A stretch of 64,000 nucleotides of DNA from Volutella citrinella (lineage: Eukaryota; Ascomycota; Sordariomycetes; Hypocreales; Nectriaceae). Under the pieces are notes generated by a model. That model worked only from the letters and a program-made list of their open reading frames with translations. It had not been told where the DNA came from and searched no databases. The number at the start of each line of letters is the position of its first letter. Within the stretch, counting starts at the first letter, position 1. The stretch lies in contig JAWZSP010000003.1 in NCBI GenBank assembly GCA_034401135.1, forward strand, positions 4,960,001-5,024,000, written 5' to 3'. This document shows, one piece after another, positions 43,940 to 55,737 of this stretch. A program made the translations under genes and the position numbers.

Positions 43940-45776
43940 CTAAAAAGGCTGGTCCGGGCTGCTCGGGAACACAACCTCCCAGAACTCGCCCTCCTCCGGA
44001 CTACTAATGCCCAGCTCGGCCCACTGCGTCCCAACCTCGCGGTCCTCGACAGACAAGTCATATCTATTTAAGAAGTTGGCCATCCACTGGTCCATGTTGA
44101 ACGTCTTGGAGAAGCTGCTCACGCGACAGGCGTTGTGGAACGCCCGCAGCCTGCCAAACGCAAACTCGGTCGACGGCCAGTACCGCTGCATCTGCTGCAG
44201 CACGATGAAGTTGCGCTCCAGCAGCCTCTTTGCCGTCGCCGCCTCTGGCTTCCCGGCACCCAGCAGCATCGTGTGCAGGTGGATCGTCGACGCGATGACG
44301 AGGAGGTGGCTGTTGACGGGTGACCATAGACAGTCCATGGCCGGGGACGCGTTGAGCTCCCAGAATATCTTGCTCAGGGACGTTGCGTGCGCCTTGCAGT
44401 ATTCGGCATACGTGGAGGCTTCCTCGTCGACGCTCGAGGATTGCAGGTCGTCGTTGGAGCCCAGCTTGTTGAGGAATTGGTAATACAGCGACTGGGAGAC
44501 GTGGTGGTATATGATGTGCATGACGGCAAACAGTCGGCCGTAGCCGCGGGTGCAATACTCGCTCCAGTTTTCGGGCGTGTATCGGAGCGTAGGCGGCAGA
44601 CCTTTGGCCCACTGGTCTAGTTTCCGAGCCAGGTCGCGGACCTGGTTTCTGATTCTAAACTCGAACGCCGGCTCGTGGACGATGTCGTAGTTGATCTTGA
44701 CCGTTTGGGCGTGCCATTCCGTCAGGGGGATGATGAAACCCCATATGCTTCCAGCCCGTGAAGTCTCGGCGTCGATGCCATCGTGGGCTGGGCTCAGGGC
44801 CGGTAGTTGGTCAAAAATGTCTTCTCGAAGAGGCTTTGGAAAGCCGGGGCCGTTGGGAAGCTGCTGTGGTAACTGGGACCGCACCGAGGTCCAGCAGTCC
44901 ATCATCCATACCTGCCAGTATACTGGAGCTGTTGTCAGTGACAAGATTACTGGGCCACCATGATGAACTGACAGTTTATTTCGACTTCCCTCTTTAGCCT
45001 GTCGGGGTTGAGGACGATGGGAAGCTGCAGCGTCTGGGTCATCCGAATGGCTTGGCAGTGGAGGAGAGCGTCTTGGTCAGTGTCCCCCTCGACCAGGGAA
45101 CCAAATGAGAGCAGGATACAGGCTTGAAGTGACTCGATGGATATTAGCTTGGGCCGATCGTTGAAGCTTCGGATGGCCTCTCGTAGGAACGCCCTTCCGC
45201 GTAGCCACGGCGGCACATGGTCGAATGCATGGTCAGGCGAGAACCTTGGGGTCCTGGTTAGGAGTTAAGTGCATCCGGTACTGGGGCCAGTCTACGTACC
45301 TGGCCGAGAGGGCCATGATGCCGAGGACAAGATATCGAGGAACAAGCCCAGCGGCATGGTCTCGCATAAAGGACGCATGGTGGAACAACATGTGCTGCTT
45401 GAAGTGGACGACTTTGAAATAGATGTCTATCAGATGCTCGCATAGACTCGGGCTGGCGAGGGTGCTGTCGACGAGCTGGGCCGCTGCATCAGGCTCCGAG
45501 GCCGGACTGTCGCTCTGGGAGCTGGACGACGCGATGCGCGCCATGGGTCGTATGATGCCGGACGCCTTCTGGGCCACGGGGGCGTCGCATCGTAGGCCTT
45601 TGGACGAGCATAGCTGGCAGGAAGTGCCGGTGCTCTTGGGAATGCATCGCTTCTTCCTGATGCTGAGAGAGAGAAAGAGAAACAACTGGGTCAACAGAGA
45701 GAACAAGAAGGAGGCAAGACAACCCCCGGCTGCATGGAACCTACCGACACACGCTGCAGGATGAGACGGTCCGCAT
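43940..45776 (-). CDS. Zn2Cys6 transcription factor with fungal-specific regulatory domain
   Basis: Predicted 553-residue nuclear regulator. Exons are 45776-45745, 45662-45300, 45253-44959 and 44911-43940. The zinc cluster, CSVCRIRKKRC-x8-CQLCSSKGLRC, starts at residue 7 and is completed by the first intron splice. The short N-terminus before it is MRTVSS. The fungal-specific transcription factor domain follows, with FKVVHFKQHMLFHHASFM, LGIMALSAR, VPPWLRGRAFLREA and later WMMDCWTSVRSQLP. The third intron (GTGGCC donor) is the weakest join but closes the frame. No clear coiled coil follows the cluster. It sits between the acetylesterase and a divergent sugar-type transporter, which suggests that it regulates this cluster; that is inference. 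Confidence 0.88.
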
Positions 45777-46603
45777 CGTCACAATTCACAACGACACGAC
45801 ACGGCACAGGGCACACGGGAGGGCCACGGCATGTGAGTAAGCAGAGATGGGGCAAGCATCCATCCACAGACCAGCCCATCATGCTGCTCGCCAGTCTAGC
45901 TGCAGCCAGGATTTGCGGGGTTGGCGGGAATCAGGTGACGCTATCCCGCCATATTAGCCGTCCGGACAGCCGGGGTAGCGGCCCCAGCGTCAAAACTCGG
46001 GGTCTAGCTCAGGGCTTGGCCTTGGGGTGGGTGGGCGCCATCATACGTTCCCCAGACCAGGCGAGGCGGGATAAACGCGCGCTGAGTGGTCCATCTTCGC
46101 CGCCCTGGGCATCCCTTGGCGGCGAGGACAGGCTCTCACTCGTCCTGGCACTCCACGACGGCGGCTTTCCGCTGCTGGTGTGCCAGCCAGCCGCACTGCG
46201 GCATCGTCGATGGCAGTGGTCGTGAGCCTAGCATGGGGTTGGTGGCAGCCAAGCCGACTGGTTGTGTCGCTTGAGTCGCGCGTGGCCCTCCCTCGTCTAC
46301 GGCCTGCGCTCGAGCATATTTGACCCGAACTGTCGGCACGGGAGGGTTCTTTGTGATGCCGCATTGGAGCGCTTCTGCTGAACCCTAGCTAGATGCGCCA
46401 CGGTGCGCCGCAGTCACACTGAGGCTGTCACGGACGTCCTTGCGCCGGAGCCGCTCTCACGTCGGAGGAGTATATATGGTCCCCGCTGGCCGCCGTGTCC
46501 AAGACATTGAATCAGCAGCATCACCTCCCTTTAGTAGCTCCATCTTGCTTCTCCAAACTCCATTGCATTTCGCTCACATCAGTTCCATCAAGCATCCCTC
46601 GCC
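45777..46603. other. Divergent promoter region between regulator and transporter
   Basis: About 830 bases with no gene. GC-rich, with a TATA box for the transporter at 46471. If the regulator controls the transporter, its CGG-type half sites should be here. Confidence 0.5.
46471..46478 (+). promoter_or_regulatory. TATA box TATATATG
   Basis: Lies 133 nt upstream of the transporter start codon and is followed by a CT-rich leader. Confidence 0.55.
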
Positions 46604-48530
46604 ATGTCGCAGGAAAAGGTCGTCCACGTCGGCAACGACCTCGGTGGCCTGGATCTCAACGATCCGCGGACCATTGAGCTCGCCCAGCGCGCCCAGGACT
46701 CTGACGCCGCCGACAAGAACCTCACCATCCGTGAGGCCCTCAAGAAGTACAAGAAGGCCGTCTTCTGGTCCCTCCTGCTCTCCGTCAGCCTGATCATGGA
46801 AGGCTACGACCTCGTCATGGTATGTCTTGCTTTTCAACGCAATCCCGTCAGGGGCATCAAGCTGACCGCCCATTCGCTGGCTAGATTGGCTCCTTCTATG
46901 GAATGACGCAGTTCAAAGAGCACTTTGGCACGTACAGCGAGAGCGCCGGCGGCAAGGTCATCACGTCGGCCTGGCAGTCTGGCCTCTCCAACTCGTCCCA
47001 GGTCGGCCAGCTGGCTGGTCTGCTCATCAACGCCTACTCGCAGGACCGCTTCGGCGCTCGCATGACCATGATGGTCTTCATGGCGTACCTGTCGGTGGCC
47101 ATCTTCATCATCGCCTTTGCGCCAACTCTGCCGATTCTCGCGCTGGGCGAGGCCATGTGCGGCATCGCATGGGGTGTCTTCCAGGTATGGCGTGATCTAA
47201 TCCCAACCCCGGGAACTGCTTGAGAAGTTGAGGCTGACAGACATCAACTAGACACTATCCACCACGTACGCCTGTGAAGTCGTGCCCACCATCCTCCGTC
47301 CCTACGTCACCGCCTGGGTATGCATGTGCTGGGGCTTCGGCATCCTTCTGTCGTCGGGCGTCGTCCGCGCAACCTCCGAGATTGACGGCATCTTGGCCTG
47401 GAAGCTGCCCTTCTACCTGCAGTGGGTGTGGCCGGTGCCGCTCATTGCTGTCGCCTACTTCGCGCCCGAGTCGCCCTGGAACTCGGTGCGTCGCGGCAAG
47501 ATTGACGAGGCGAGGAAGAACCTGCGTCGGCTCGCTGCCCCCACGGCTGACCGGGATGCCACCGTCGAGGCCACGCTCGCCTATATTCAGCACACGACGG
47601 AGCTTGAAAAGGCAGAGACACACGGCGCGTCCTTCTTTGAGTGCTTCAAGGGTACTAATCTCCGCCGGACTGAAATTGTAGGTTGCAAGTAGACCATATA
47701 GATAACCCAAGTCACTAACAAGATGTAGAACTGCGTCGTCTGGGCTGCCCAGATTCTGTGCGGCAATGCCATCCTCGGCTTCGTCATCGTCTTCCTCCAG
47801 GCCGCCGGCTGGTCCGAGAAGCAGTCGTTCAACCTCAACATCTCGCTTTCTGCGTGCTACATCGTTGGCGGCATCATCTGCTGGTTCCTCTTCCCCCGGT
47901 TCGGACGAGCCACCATCTACATGGGCGGCCTAGTCTTCATGTTCTGTTGCCTCATCGCCATTGGCGGCCTCGGATGGTCGACCAGCAAGGACTCGTATCT
48001 CGCCATTGGTGTCCTGTTCGTCATCTCGACGCTCTGCAACATGATTACCATTGGGCCGGCCTGTTATCCCATCGTCGCCGAGACGCCTTCAGGCAGACTC
48101 AGGTACAAGACCGTTGTCATCGGACGATTCGTCTACAACCTTACCGGCATCTTCAACAACGCCGTTACTCCCCGAATGATCAACGCCGACGGTAAGAATC
48201 CACACAGAATCGAGGTGCCCTGTCGAGAATGCATGCTAATTGCGAACACAGGCTGGGGCTGGGGTGCCAAGACTGGTCTCTTCTACGCCGGCACCAACCT
48301 GCTCTGCCTCATCTGGTGCTGGTTCCGGCTGCCTGAGACCAAGGACCGCTCCTTTGGAGAAATTGACATCTTGTTCGAGAACAAGGTGCCAGCCAGGAAG
48401 TTCAAGACGACCAAGGCCGATCGTAAGTTGCGGGTTTCTAGCGAGCTGCGAGCTTTGCTAACTTGTCATTACAGAATTTGCCCTGCACAGCGACTATGTC
48501 GAGAAGCCGGATAATCAACATGTTGAATAA
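46604..48530 (+). CDS. MFS sugar transporter (maltose/hexose porter type)
   Basis: Predicted 543-residue sugar-porter-family membrane protein. Exons are 46604-46819, 46885-47184, 47252-47677, 47729-48191, 48252-48422 and 48475-48530; all phases close. After a hydrophilic N-terminus, TM1 ends in SLIMEGYDLVM. Further elements are AYSQDRFGARMTMM, ACEVVPTILRPYVTAWV (the position of the PESPR-like loop partner), YFAPESPWNSVRRGKIDEA, GRFVYNLTGIFNN and RLPETKDRSFGEIDILFE. The last matches the sugar-porter PETKG-like motif near the C-terminus. Transport is likely H+-coupled. Substrate is unknown; the adjacent GH127 gene makes arabinose or arabino-oligosaccharides plausible. It is divergent from the Zn2Cys6 gene and in the same orientation as GH127. 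Confidence 0.9.
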
Positions 48531-49495
48531 GTCTGTAACACCCTTACTAGCCTGCACAATTTGTCAAAGGCCAGGCGCATAGGTGTCCAAGACGGGACAC
48601 AGTAAAGATTCAGCCTCGAGGTGGATGAAGTTGGTCATTGTGTATATACATGTCATGTTTATTATCGACTAGTTCTTTTCTACAATCAAAATGCTGTCTA
48701 TCGAAATTCCAATGCCGCCCTTCACGTAAACATTGTGCATCAATTCCGGCCCCAGCTTCCTAGGTGGCATATCCTTGCTTGCTGTCCGTAACCACATGCT
48801 ACAAATCTAGTTTCCATCTCCATACCTAGCCAATTCACCGTCCGTTTCCCCTGTCTCTGTGGCCAGCGCCTATACCCTATTACCAGCCTGTCGGGTCCCA
48901 TACATGCAATTATCTCAAGCATCCCTGCATCCATGCATCAGGCGACAGCACGATCCCAGTGGCGTGAAGCTTCTGCGCGCATCAGTAGCATCTCCGCCAA
49001 GTCCGTCCGCCGCTTGGCAACAATGGTGCGGGGTCATCAATCCGTGGCGAAGGCCGACAAATAGGTCCATATCAGCATACCATCTTCTCCGCTGACATTG
49101 CAACGTCCATCCGCTCCAATAGCTAAGCCGTCACGGGGTCGTCTGGGGTGGGAGTGAGGGGAACCTGGGTTTGGGGAACCTCAGACTGCTACGTCGTAGA
49201 ACCCGCCCCTCAATCCCGCCAGTGTTTGTCGGGGCTTTCGCGATCCCATTGGTCCATAGCCCGGTCCTGGCTGCATCATCCCGACCGGAACGTCATAGCG
49301 TCGGCCGTCGTACCCCCGAGCTGCTGTCCTTGCAGGCTGCGACGGATGCGCCCGCTGGCGACATGTCTATAAGTATCCAAGTGCGTGTATTGGCAGGGTA
49401 TCATTGCCATTGCACGCCCTGTTCAGCTCGCTGACCTTGCACCCGAGAAGCTCACCTTGTCAACGCCTCATTTCATCCTCGTTGGACCGCTTGCG
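48531..49495. other. Intergenic region
   Basis: About 960 bases between the transporter and the GH127 gene, both on the plus strand. It contains the GH127 promoter. No coding evidence is seen, although an in-frame extension of GH127 is open back to 49385. Confidence 0.45.
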
Positions 49496-51412
49496 ATGCC
49501 TTTCCACGGGTTTCCCTTGGCCAACGTCGACATCTCGTCGGCTTTTTGGACCCATGTCCAGCACGACTCGAGACTCAAGACCATCCCCGCCATTGTCGAG
49601 GCGCAGAAGAATTGGGACCATTGGACCTGTCTGACTTGGAAGGAGGGCCACCCGGTCAAGCCTCATCAATTCTGGGACAGCGACATTTACAAGATCCTCG
49701 AGGCTGCCTGTTACTTTCTTGTCAAGCACCCCGACGATGCCATTGCCGAGATTGTCGAGGATGCTGTGAGCATGATCCGGGGCGCCCAGCACGACGACGG
49801 GTACATTAATTCCTACTACACCGTCCGAGGGCTCAAAGAGCGCTGGACAAATCTGCGAGACAATCATGAGCTGTACTGCCTGGGACACCTCCTCGAAGCA
49901 ACAGTCGCGTATGAAACGCTGACTGGCAATGGGAAGCTGCTCGAGGTGGCCAACAAGGTGTGCCAGCATCTCGATTCCATTTTCGGTGTCGAGGAGGGCA
50001 AAAAGCGTGGCTACCCAGGTCATCAAGAGGTCGAGGTTGGGCTGCTCCGCCTCTACGAGCTCACCAAGGACCCTCTCCCGCTCAAGCTTGCAAGATACTT
50101 CATCACGGAAAGAGGCCAGCGCGACGAAAAGGGCGAGACCTACTTTGACAAGGAGGCCTTTGCACGAGGCGCCGATCCGTACGGCCACATGGGCACCGAG
50201 CACAAGGCCTGGTTCCGCGACCCCCGCGACTATGCATACCAACAAGCAGACGAGCCTCTCGCCGATGCCAAGGAAGTCAAGGGACACTCGGTACGCGCCA
50301 TGTACTACTACACGGCGGCGACAGATCTCGTTCGACTGTCTCCCGAGACGGACGCCGAGGCCAGCGCGATACGAGCGGCCCTCGATCGCCTGTGGAGGGA
50401 CATGGTGGACAAGCGAATGTATGTGACGGGCGGTCTCGGATCCGTCCGGCAATGGGAAGGCTTCGGTGCCGCATACTGTCTCCCAGACCTTACCGTCGCG
50501 GGCTGCTACGCGGAAACGTGTGCCACATTCGCCCTCATCAACTGGTGCAGTCGGCTGCTGCAGCTCGAGCTCAACTCGGAGTACTCGGACGTCATGGAAG
50601 TTGCGCTGTACAACGGCTTCCTCGGCGCCGTCAACCAGGACGGCGATGCGTTTTACTACGAGAACCCGCTCCGAACCCGCGGCGGCCAGCTCGAGAAGCG
50701 GAGCAAGTGGTTTGGCGTCGCGTGCTGCCCCCCGAACGTGGCCAAGCTGCTTGGCAACCTGAGCTCGCTGATCTACTCCCAGGACAGCGCGACCAACACG
50801 GTGGCAGTCCATCTATACATTGACAGCGAACTCAAGGTCCCGGGCAGTGATGTCGTCATCCAGCAGACAGCCAACATGCCCTGGGACGGCTCAGTGAAGA
50901 TTTCCGTTCAAGGATCGGCCAAACTAGCTCTGCGCATTCCCAGCTGGGCCAACGGGTCGACCGGCTGGACCTGCTCGGCCAAGGGAGAGGTCAAGAAGGG
51001 ATACCTCTACGTCTCGGTCGAGAACGCGGATATTTCACTCAACTTCCCCGTAGAGTTCCGCAAGATATTCGCTCGTCCCGAGACCAACAAGGACGACATC
51101 TGCCTCATGCGGGGCCCCGTCGTCTACTGCCTGGAGGATGTCGACAACGAGGGCACCGACATTGACAGCATTGGCCTCGTCGACGGCCCCGTCAGTGATG
51201 GGCCCGTCGTGTCGGTGTGTGGTCTCGAGGGCGTCGTGACGGGCCGCGTGCAGGGCAGGCAGTTGGAGGAATCGAAGGGATTGGGTCTGTATAGCACTTC
51301 TCCGTGGACGTATGAGAAGTCGGTGCGCGATCTGGTCGCGATTCCGTTCTTTTTGCGCGCCAACCGTGAGGGTAAGGGGGCGATGAGGGTTTGGGCACCG
51401 CGCCTGGACTGA
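49496..51412 (+). CDS. GH127 beta-L-arabinofuranosidase-like (DUF1680)
   Basis: Single exon, 638 residues. The Met at 49496 (MPFHGFPLANVDI) fits the usual family start. No signal peptide is seen, so it is probably intracellular. Family elements in order: FWDSDIYKILEAACYFL, DDGYINSYYTV, RDNHELYCLGHLLEA, GYPGHQEVEVGLLRLY, KGHSVRAMYYY, MYVTGGLGS, CYAETCA and FGVACCPPNVAKLLGNL. In characterised GH127 enzymes the nucleophile is a Cys of the CCPPN motif, with zinc held by Cys and Glu residues including those of AETCA; all are present. The enzyme releases beta-L-arabinofuranose from arabino-oligosaccharides of plant cell-wall glycoproteins or pectin side chains. Neighbouring genes fit such a role. 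Confidence 0.93.
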   Translation: MPFHGFPLANVDISSAFWTHVQHDSRLKTIPAIVEAQKNWDHWTCLTWKEGHPVKPHQFWDSDIYKILEAACYFLVKHPDDAIAEIVEDAVSMIRGAQHDDGYINSYYTVRGLKERWTNLRDNHELYCLGHLLEATVAYETLTGNGKLLEVANKVCQHLDSIFGVEEGKKRGYPGHQEVEVGLLRLYELTKDPLPLKLARYFITERGQRDEKGETYFDKEAFARGADPYGHMGTEHKAWFRDPRDYAYQQADEPLADAKEVKGHSVRAMYYYTAATDLVRLSPETDAEASAIRAALDRLWRDMVDKRMYVTGGLGSVRQWEGFGAAYCLPDLTVAGCYAETCATFALINWCSRLLQLELNSEYSDVMEVALYNGFLGAVNQDGDAFYYENPLRTRGGQLEKRSKWFGVACCPPNVAKLLGNLSSLIYSQDSATNTVAVHLYIDSELKVPGSDVVIQQTANMPWDGSVKISVQGSAKLALRIPSWANGSTGWTCSAKGEVKKGYLYVSVENADISLNFPVEFRKIFARPETNKDDICLMRGPVVYCLEDVDNEGTDIDSIGLVDGPVSDGPVVSVCGLEGVVTGRVQGRQLEESKGLGLYSTSPWTYEKSVRDLVAIPFFLRANREGKGAMRVWAPRLD

Positions 51413-51907
51413 TATACTGACAGTATCATCGGGTGGGTTATTTGTATATAGATAGTATTTGATCAATTTCACTTGTCCTTCCCCCCAGAAATCATCCTTC
51501 AACCTGTTTCAGATGTGTTTTGAGGTAAACAAGGGATTGTTTGCATGTTGATAGTCTCCGTAATTATCCAAACGCCACCTTGGCTAGTGAAGGTTGCAGT
51601 GAGGAATCCATTCAGCACAATTATGATCAATGCATCACCAAAGGTATTCTGTCAATGAAGCTTGATCTGCTAAACAACGAAAGCATGGCAAAGAATTGCG
51701 TTGCCTACCAGCTTACCCTGCACTTGTAAATTGGCGTCCATGGCACGACTTGTTCGGCGATTGCTTAGAGGGTGTTAGCGCTTACGGCCACCCCTGACCG
51801 CTGACAAAGACCGCTGGCGCCGCCTCCCGTCCGCCATCGTTCACGGTCGCAGCCTCACGCTGACGCTCCACCGACAGACGAACAAAACAATCTCGCATCC
51901 GATCAAC
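51413..51907. other. Intergenic, no gene seen
   Basis: 3' flank of GH127 and promoter of the small secreted protein. Nothing else is recognised. Confidence 0.5.
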
Positions 51908-52464
51908 ATGAAGCTCGCCAGTCTCGCCGTTGCCCTCCTGGCCGCTGCCGGCGGTGCCAGTGCCGCCGAATCCACCGATGGCGGCGTCGAGCGATACCCC
52001 ATGTGCCCCGAGGGCTACAACACGGCCTGCTGCATGACGATTGCGCCCTTCAGCCATCACTGCCGCCGCGGAAAGTGCACGCACGGCCTGCAGTGGTCAT
52101 GCCTTCTGGGCAAGAAGGTCGACTCCATGAAGGAGTGCATCAAGGACGGCGGAAGCAACCGAAGCGCCTTCTGCAAGAGGCCCGGATACCAGTCTGCTAC
52201 CCCAGTCCCCCCAGTGACCGAATGTTTGTTTGCTGACTTGTGATTCCACCCAGGTACTTCCCGTCCGCCCTCGAATGGACTGGCAACTCCTTCAAGGCCG
52301 TCCTCGAACCGTCCGACTACCGACAGTACGTCAAGCCCGGAATGCACAGGCCGTGGGTTCCGTCGCAGGACGAGATCCGCTGGGAGGACGATGGCAAGAC
52401 CGACGAGGGAGCCGAGCTGAGGAAGCGTGAGCCCGGCGAGGAGGGCGACATCCTTCTTGAGTAG
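51908..52464 (+). CDS. Small secreted cysteine-rich protein
   Basis: Predicted 164-residue protein from exons 51908-52191 and 52254-52464 (62-nt intron, GTCTGC...CCCAG). The signal peptide is MKLASLAVALLAAAGGASA. The first exon holds eight cysteines in CPEGYNTACCMTI, SHHCRRGKCTHG, SCLLGKK, ECIKDGG and FCKRPGYQ. The second has none and is charged, ending KREPGEEGDILLE. The donor GTCTGC is weak, but the join gives GYQYFPSALEW and the correct frame. No family is recognised. Size, secretion and cysteine content are those of candidate effectors or cell-wall proteins, without proof of either. Confidence 0.7.
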
Positions 52465-53023
52465 GGATCTGTTTATATCGCGAGCGGTAGCAGGCTGTGC
52501 CACAAATGCGTCCGCTGAGAATTGTTACCGACGAGGCATCGTTGGGTTATGTTCGAGCGTCATTGCAATTGATCTAGTCTTATTTTGGGATTGTGGCGTC
52601 CCCTCTTTGCCATGTGCTGCCAGTAGAGCGCTATTTCTACAGGCCTGTGACACCTCGTATCTCCATTGCATGTCTCCCAGCGACGAAAGCCGCCCAATCC
52701 GAGGCTCCCGCAACTGCTCGATAATGCCCTCGGTATCTTCTCCGGTCTCAACCGCTGCGACCACGACAGCCCGTAGGCAACTATTCAGCAACTTTAATCG
52801 GCAATCCCATCAATTAAGGTATCAAAGTCCTCTCGTACTAACAAGCTCTCAGTAGGGACGCTGCCCACTGACTCACATCTTTCGATTCGGATAAGCGCAC
52901 ACGACCAAGCGGGTCGCGCCACTTTCCACGCCCAATTGCTGCGCGGACATTTTCATCTTCCCGTCATTTTCTAGATTGTCAGTAGACACCCGGCGGACAC
53001 TGGACAGCCCATCAAAGCGAGCC
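52465..53023. other. Intergenic, no gene seen
   Basis: Contains the promoter of the downstream Zn2Cys6 gene. No coding frame with support on either strand. Confidence 0.45.
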
Positions 53024-55366
53024 ATGACGGCACGGCTCAAGGTGTCGATTGCGTGTAATCGTTGCCGGCGAAGGAAAGCCAAGTGTGACGGTCGGCGCCC
53101 GGGTATGTGAACCCCCACGGAGATGTATTTCTTCTTGGCACTGCGCATCCTGACACACTGCTCCTCTAGTTTGTGGTCCCTGCCGTGAGAGAGAAGGCGC
53201 AGATTGTGTCTACAGCCATGACAAGGATCCACGGAGGACGAGATCCGTCCCAATCCAGCCTCGTCCCTACCCAGGCGTTTCTAAACCAGCGTCGCCTGGC
53301 AAGTGAGCATCCTCTCTCCCGTCTGCGTTGAACATCGCTTACACTGTGAAGGGCGGGATTGGCCGAGGCAGCGCTGACCCAATCACTCAACCGCAGCCAT
53401 GTCCGCGGACCAAATATCCAAGATTCACCAGCTTCAACTGCCTCAATGCACTTGAGTCCGGCTGAGGCTCCCACCATCAAAGAAAAGAATCCCTTGGTCG
53501 GATTCGATAGCAGCCCTTCCATGAGCTCCGATTTCTTTGGCGGAGCAAGTGCAGGCACGTTCCTAAAACAGATCAACGCGGCTATTGATGCTCGACTGGG
53601 ACGCTCACAGGCCGATACCGCAGGACATCCCGAAAGCGACACTGCCCCGACGAGAGATGGGGCAGAGGGTGAATCGAATTACTCGCTTCAAGACCCCGAG
53701 AACTATTCACTACCGGCGCGAAGGCTTGCTGATAGCCTGTTGCAGGCATACTATGACCTCGTGTGGTCCACGTTTCCTATCCACGACAGGACCGTCTTCC
53801 AGGAGGCTTATGACAATGTCTGGCTGGGCAAAGCGTCGAGGATCCCAGAGCGGGTGTTTTACTGCATGATAAACATGATTTTCGCACTGGGAAGCCAGTT
53901 CTCCGAGGTGATAGAGCCGAGCCAGCGCAAAGCCATGGCACAGTCATTTTGGAACCGCGCTTCCAAGCTCTTTGGAACGCCCTCGAGCAGCAAAGCGTCG
54001 CTTGAGCGAGTCCAGTGCATGCTCATGATGGGTCTCTATCTCCAAAGCTCCTGCGAGACGTACGAGTCGTGGATGATGGTCGGCTCTGCGATCCGTATGG
54101 CCCAAGGCCTTGGCCTTCACCTTGGCAATGAAGCAGTGCGCAGCCCCAGCTCTCGCGAAGTCGCTATGGCTCGTAGAGCTTGGCATGGATGTGTATACCA
54201 GGACAGGTACGGTTACAAACCAAGACACAAAAGGAGACAAGAATGAAGCTGACACTGGTTAAGGGTACTGTCCATGATATTTGGACGACCTAGCATGGTG
54301 ACCAGAGGCCTTCCAGAACCGACACCACTTCCCGTCATGATCGACGACGAGTTCTTGGACACTGAAGCCGAGCCTGGAACGGTTCGTCCCGATGGAGGCA
54401 CAACCATTGTTGCCTTCTTCGTCAAGAACCTTGAACTCTTTGAGATTGTCAACGACATCCAGTATGCGCTGCCTGCACAGCCCAAGACAGCAACGAGGCC
54501 GATTTCTCATCTCATTTCGGTCCTTCAGTTGGACGATCGATTAGTTCATTGGTCACAATCACTACCTAAGCATCTCAAATACAGCACTTATGATCCCAAC
54601 GACACGCTTGTTCTACGGAGACAGCGTATTGTTTTACGAGCACGGTAAGTTCGAAAGGATCCAGTCGTTAGGACGCCACTGACTTGCTCATGCTTTCAAG
54701 TTATCTGTTTGCTAGGTTAAGTGCCTTGAGGCCATTGCTAGCAGACCTGTATCTCAAACCGGACTGCCCCGAGGATCCGCAACACCCTGCTGAGCGTTCA
54801 CTGGCATCCCCGATGGTGGTGGAATCGGCGGCTTTATGCTTCGACACTGCGCACGAGCTGATTGATGTTTTGTATTCAAACTTCAACTTTGACACCGTGA
54901 CTGGGCCGGTCCCGGCGTGGTGGTTTGGCGTGCTATGTGAGAACCCCCCTTGTTGGCATCATTTTCCCTCAGAGTTGACCCCGAGACAGTCATCTACACT
55001 GCCGCCACTGTGTTACTGGGAGAACGCCTCGCACCCAAGAACAAGCGGCTTTCTGCGACCCAATCGCGGGCCGAGCCGGCGTCCTGGGACCGGGCGATGC
55101 AAATGCTCAAGGCGTACTCTCGGGTCAGCGAATCGGCCCAGCGTTGCGAGGCCGCACTTGAGATTTTGCAAAACAAGATTCAAAGTAGCGCCCAGAACAT
55201 GTCATTGGTGAATACAACGGTGCCGCAGCCAGATCCAGAGCAGAACGGTGCTCATCTTGAACCAGAGCCAGCGCTGACGAATTTCCCGCTGGACTTGGGC
55301 TACCTGGATTTTGAGATTGATGACATGTTTTGGCTTCACGCTTCAGCTACAGACATTATGTTCTAG
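53024..55366 (+). CDS. Zn2Cys6 transcription factor (second)
   Basis: Predicted 671-residue nuclear regulator from six exons: 53024-53102, 53170-53302, 53397-54206, 54264-54644, 54701-54936 and 54990-55366. All phases close. The zinc cluster CNRCRRRKAKCDGRRPVCGPCREREGADC begins at residue 11 and is split by the first intron. A basic Pro/Arg linker follows. The fungal-specific domain has LADSLLQAYYDLVWSTFPIH, ERVFYCMINMIFALGSQF, LMMGLYLQSSCETYESWMMV, IRMAQGLGLHL, RRAWHGCVYQDRVLSMIFGRP and GPVPAWWFGVLFIYTAATVLL. The last two are produced only by splicing. The C-terminus is acidic (FPLDLGYLDFEIDDMFW), like an activation region. The adjacent downstream esterase is a candidate target. Confidence 0.92.
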
Positions 55367-55737
55367 GTCTTGCCGTGAAGGCTGTGTGCCCGGAAGGGTA
55401 TTTGTAAGTGTAGGTTGGAGCTTGGGTTAGGGTTGGCTCTCGGAAAATCGGAATAATAGAATAGACTGATGGGGCTCGGTTTGCCTATAGAAGAACGAGT
55501 GCCTCATCACATGCATCCGCATCTCCACAGGGCGGGTGCTTAGTGTTTCCGGATTAGGCGGGGCTTCATCCACCATTCGCGGCACTCAGCATCGGCTGGC
55601 CACATTCTCTTCTCTATGAGGGCATTTCATCATTTCAACAATCATCCCGTCGCACCAGTCTGGAGAGAGATACATCCGTGAACACTACAGTCAACCAGCA
55701 CCACCATTTCCAGAATCGCGGGACCAAGTGTGAGGCC
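55367..55737. other. Intergenic region
   Basis: Between regulator and esterase, both on the plus strand. It contains the esterase promoter; nothing else is recognised. Confidence 0.5.

Noticed and set aside
49460..50812. Minus-strand open frame of 450 codons
   Set aside because: It is the antisense shadow of the GH127 gene, kept open by the GC-rich codon usage; it has no family match.
52829..52842. 14-nt match to the reverse complement of a conserved large-subunit rRNA stretch (TCCTCTCGTACTAA)
   Set aside because: Flanking bases do not continue the rRNA match as far as I can recall it; too short to call an rDNA fragment.
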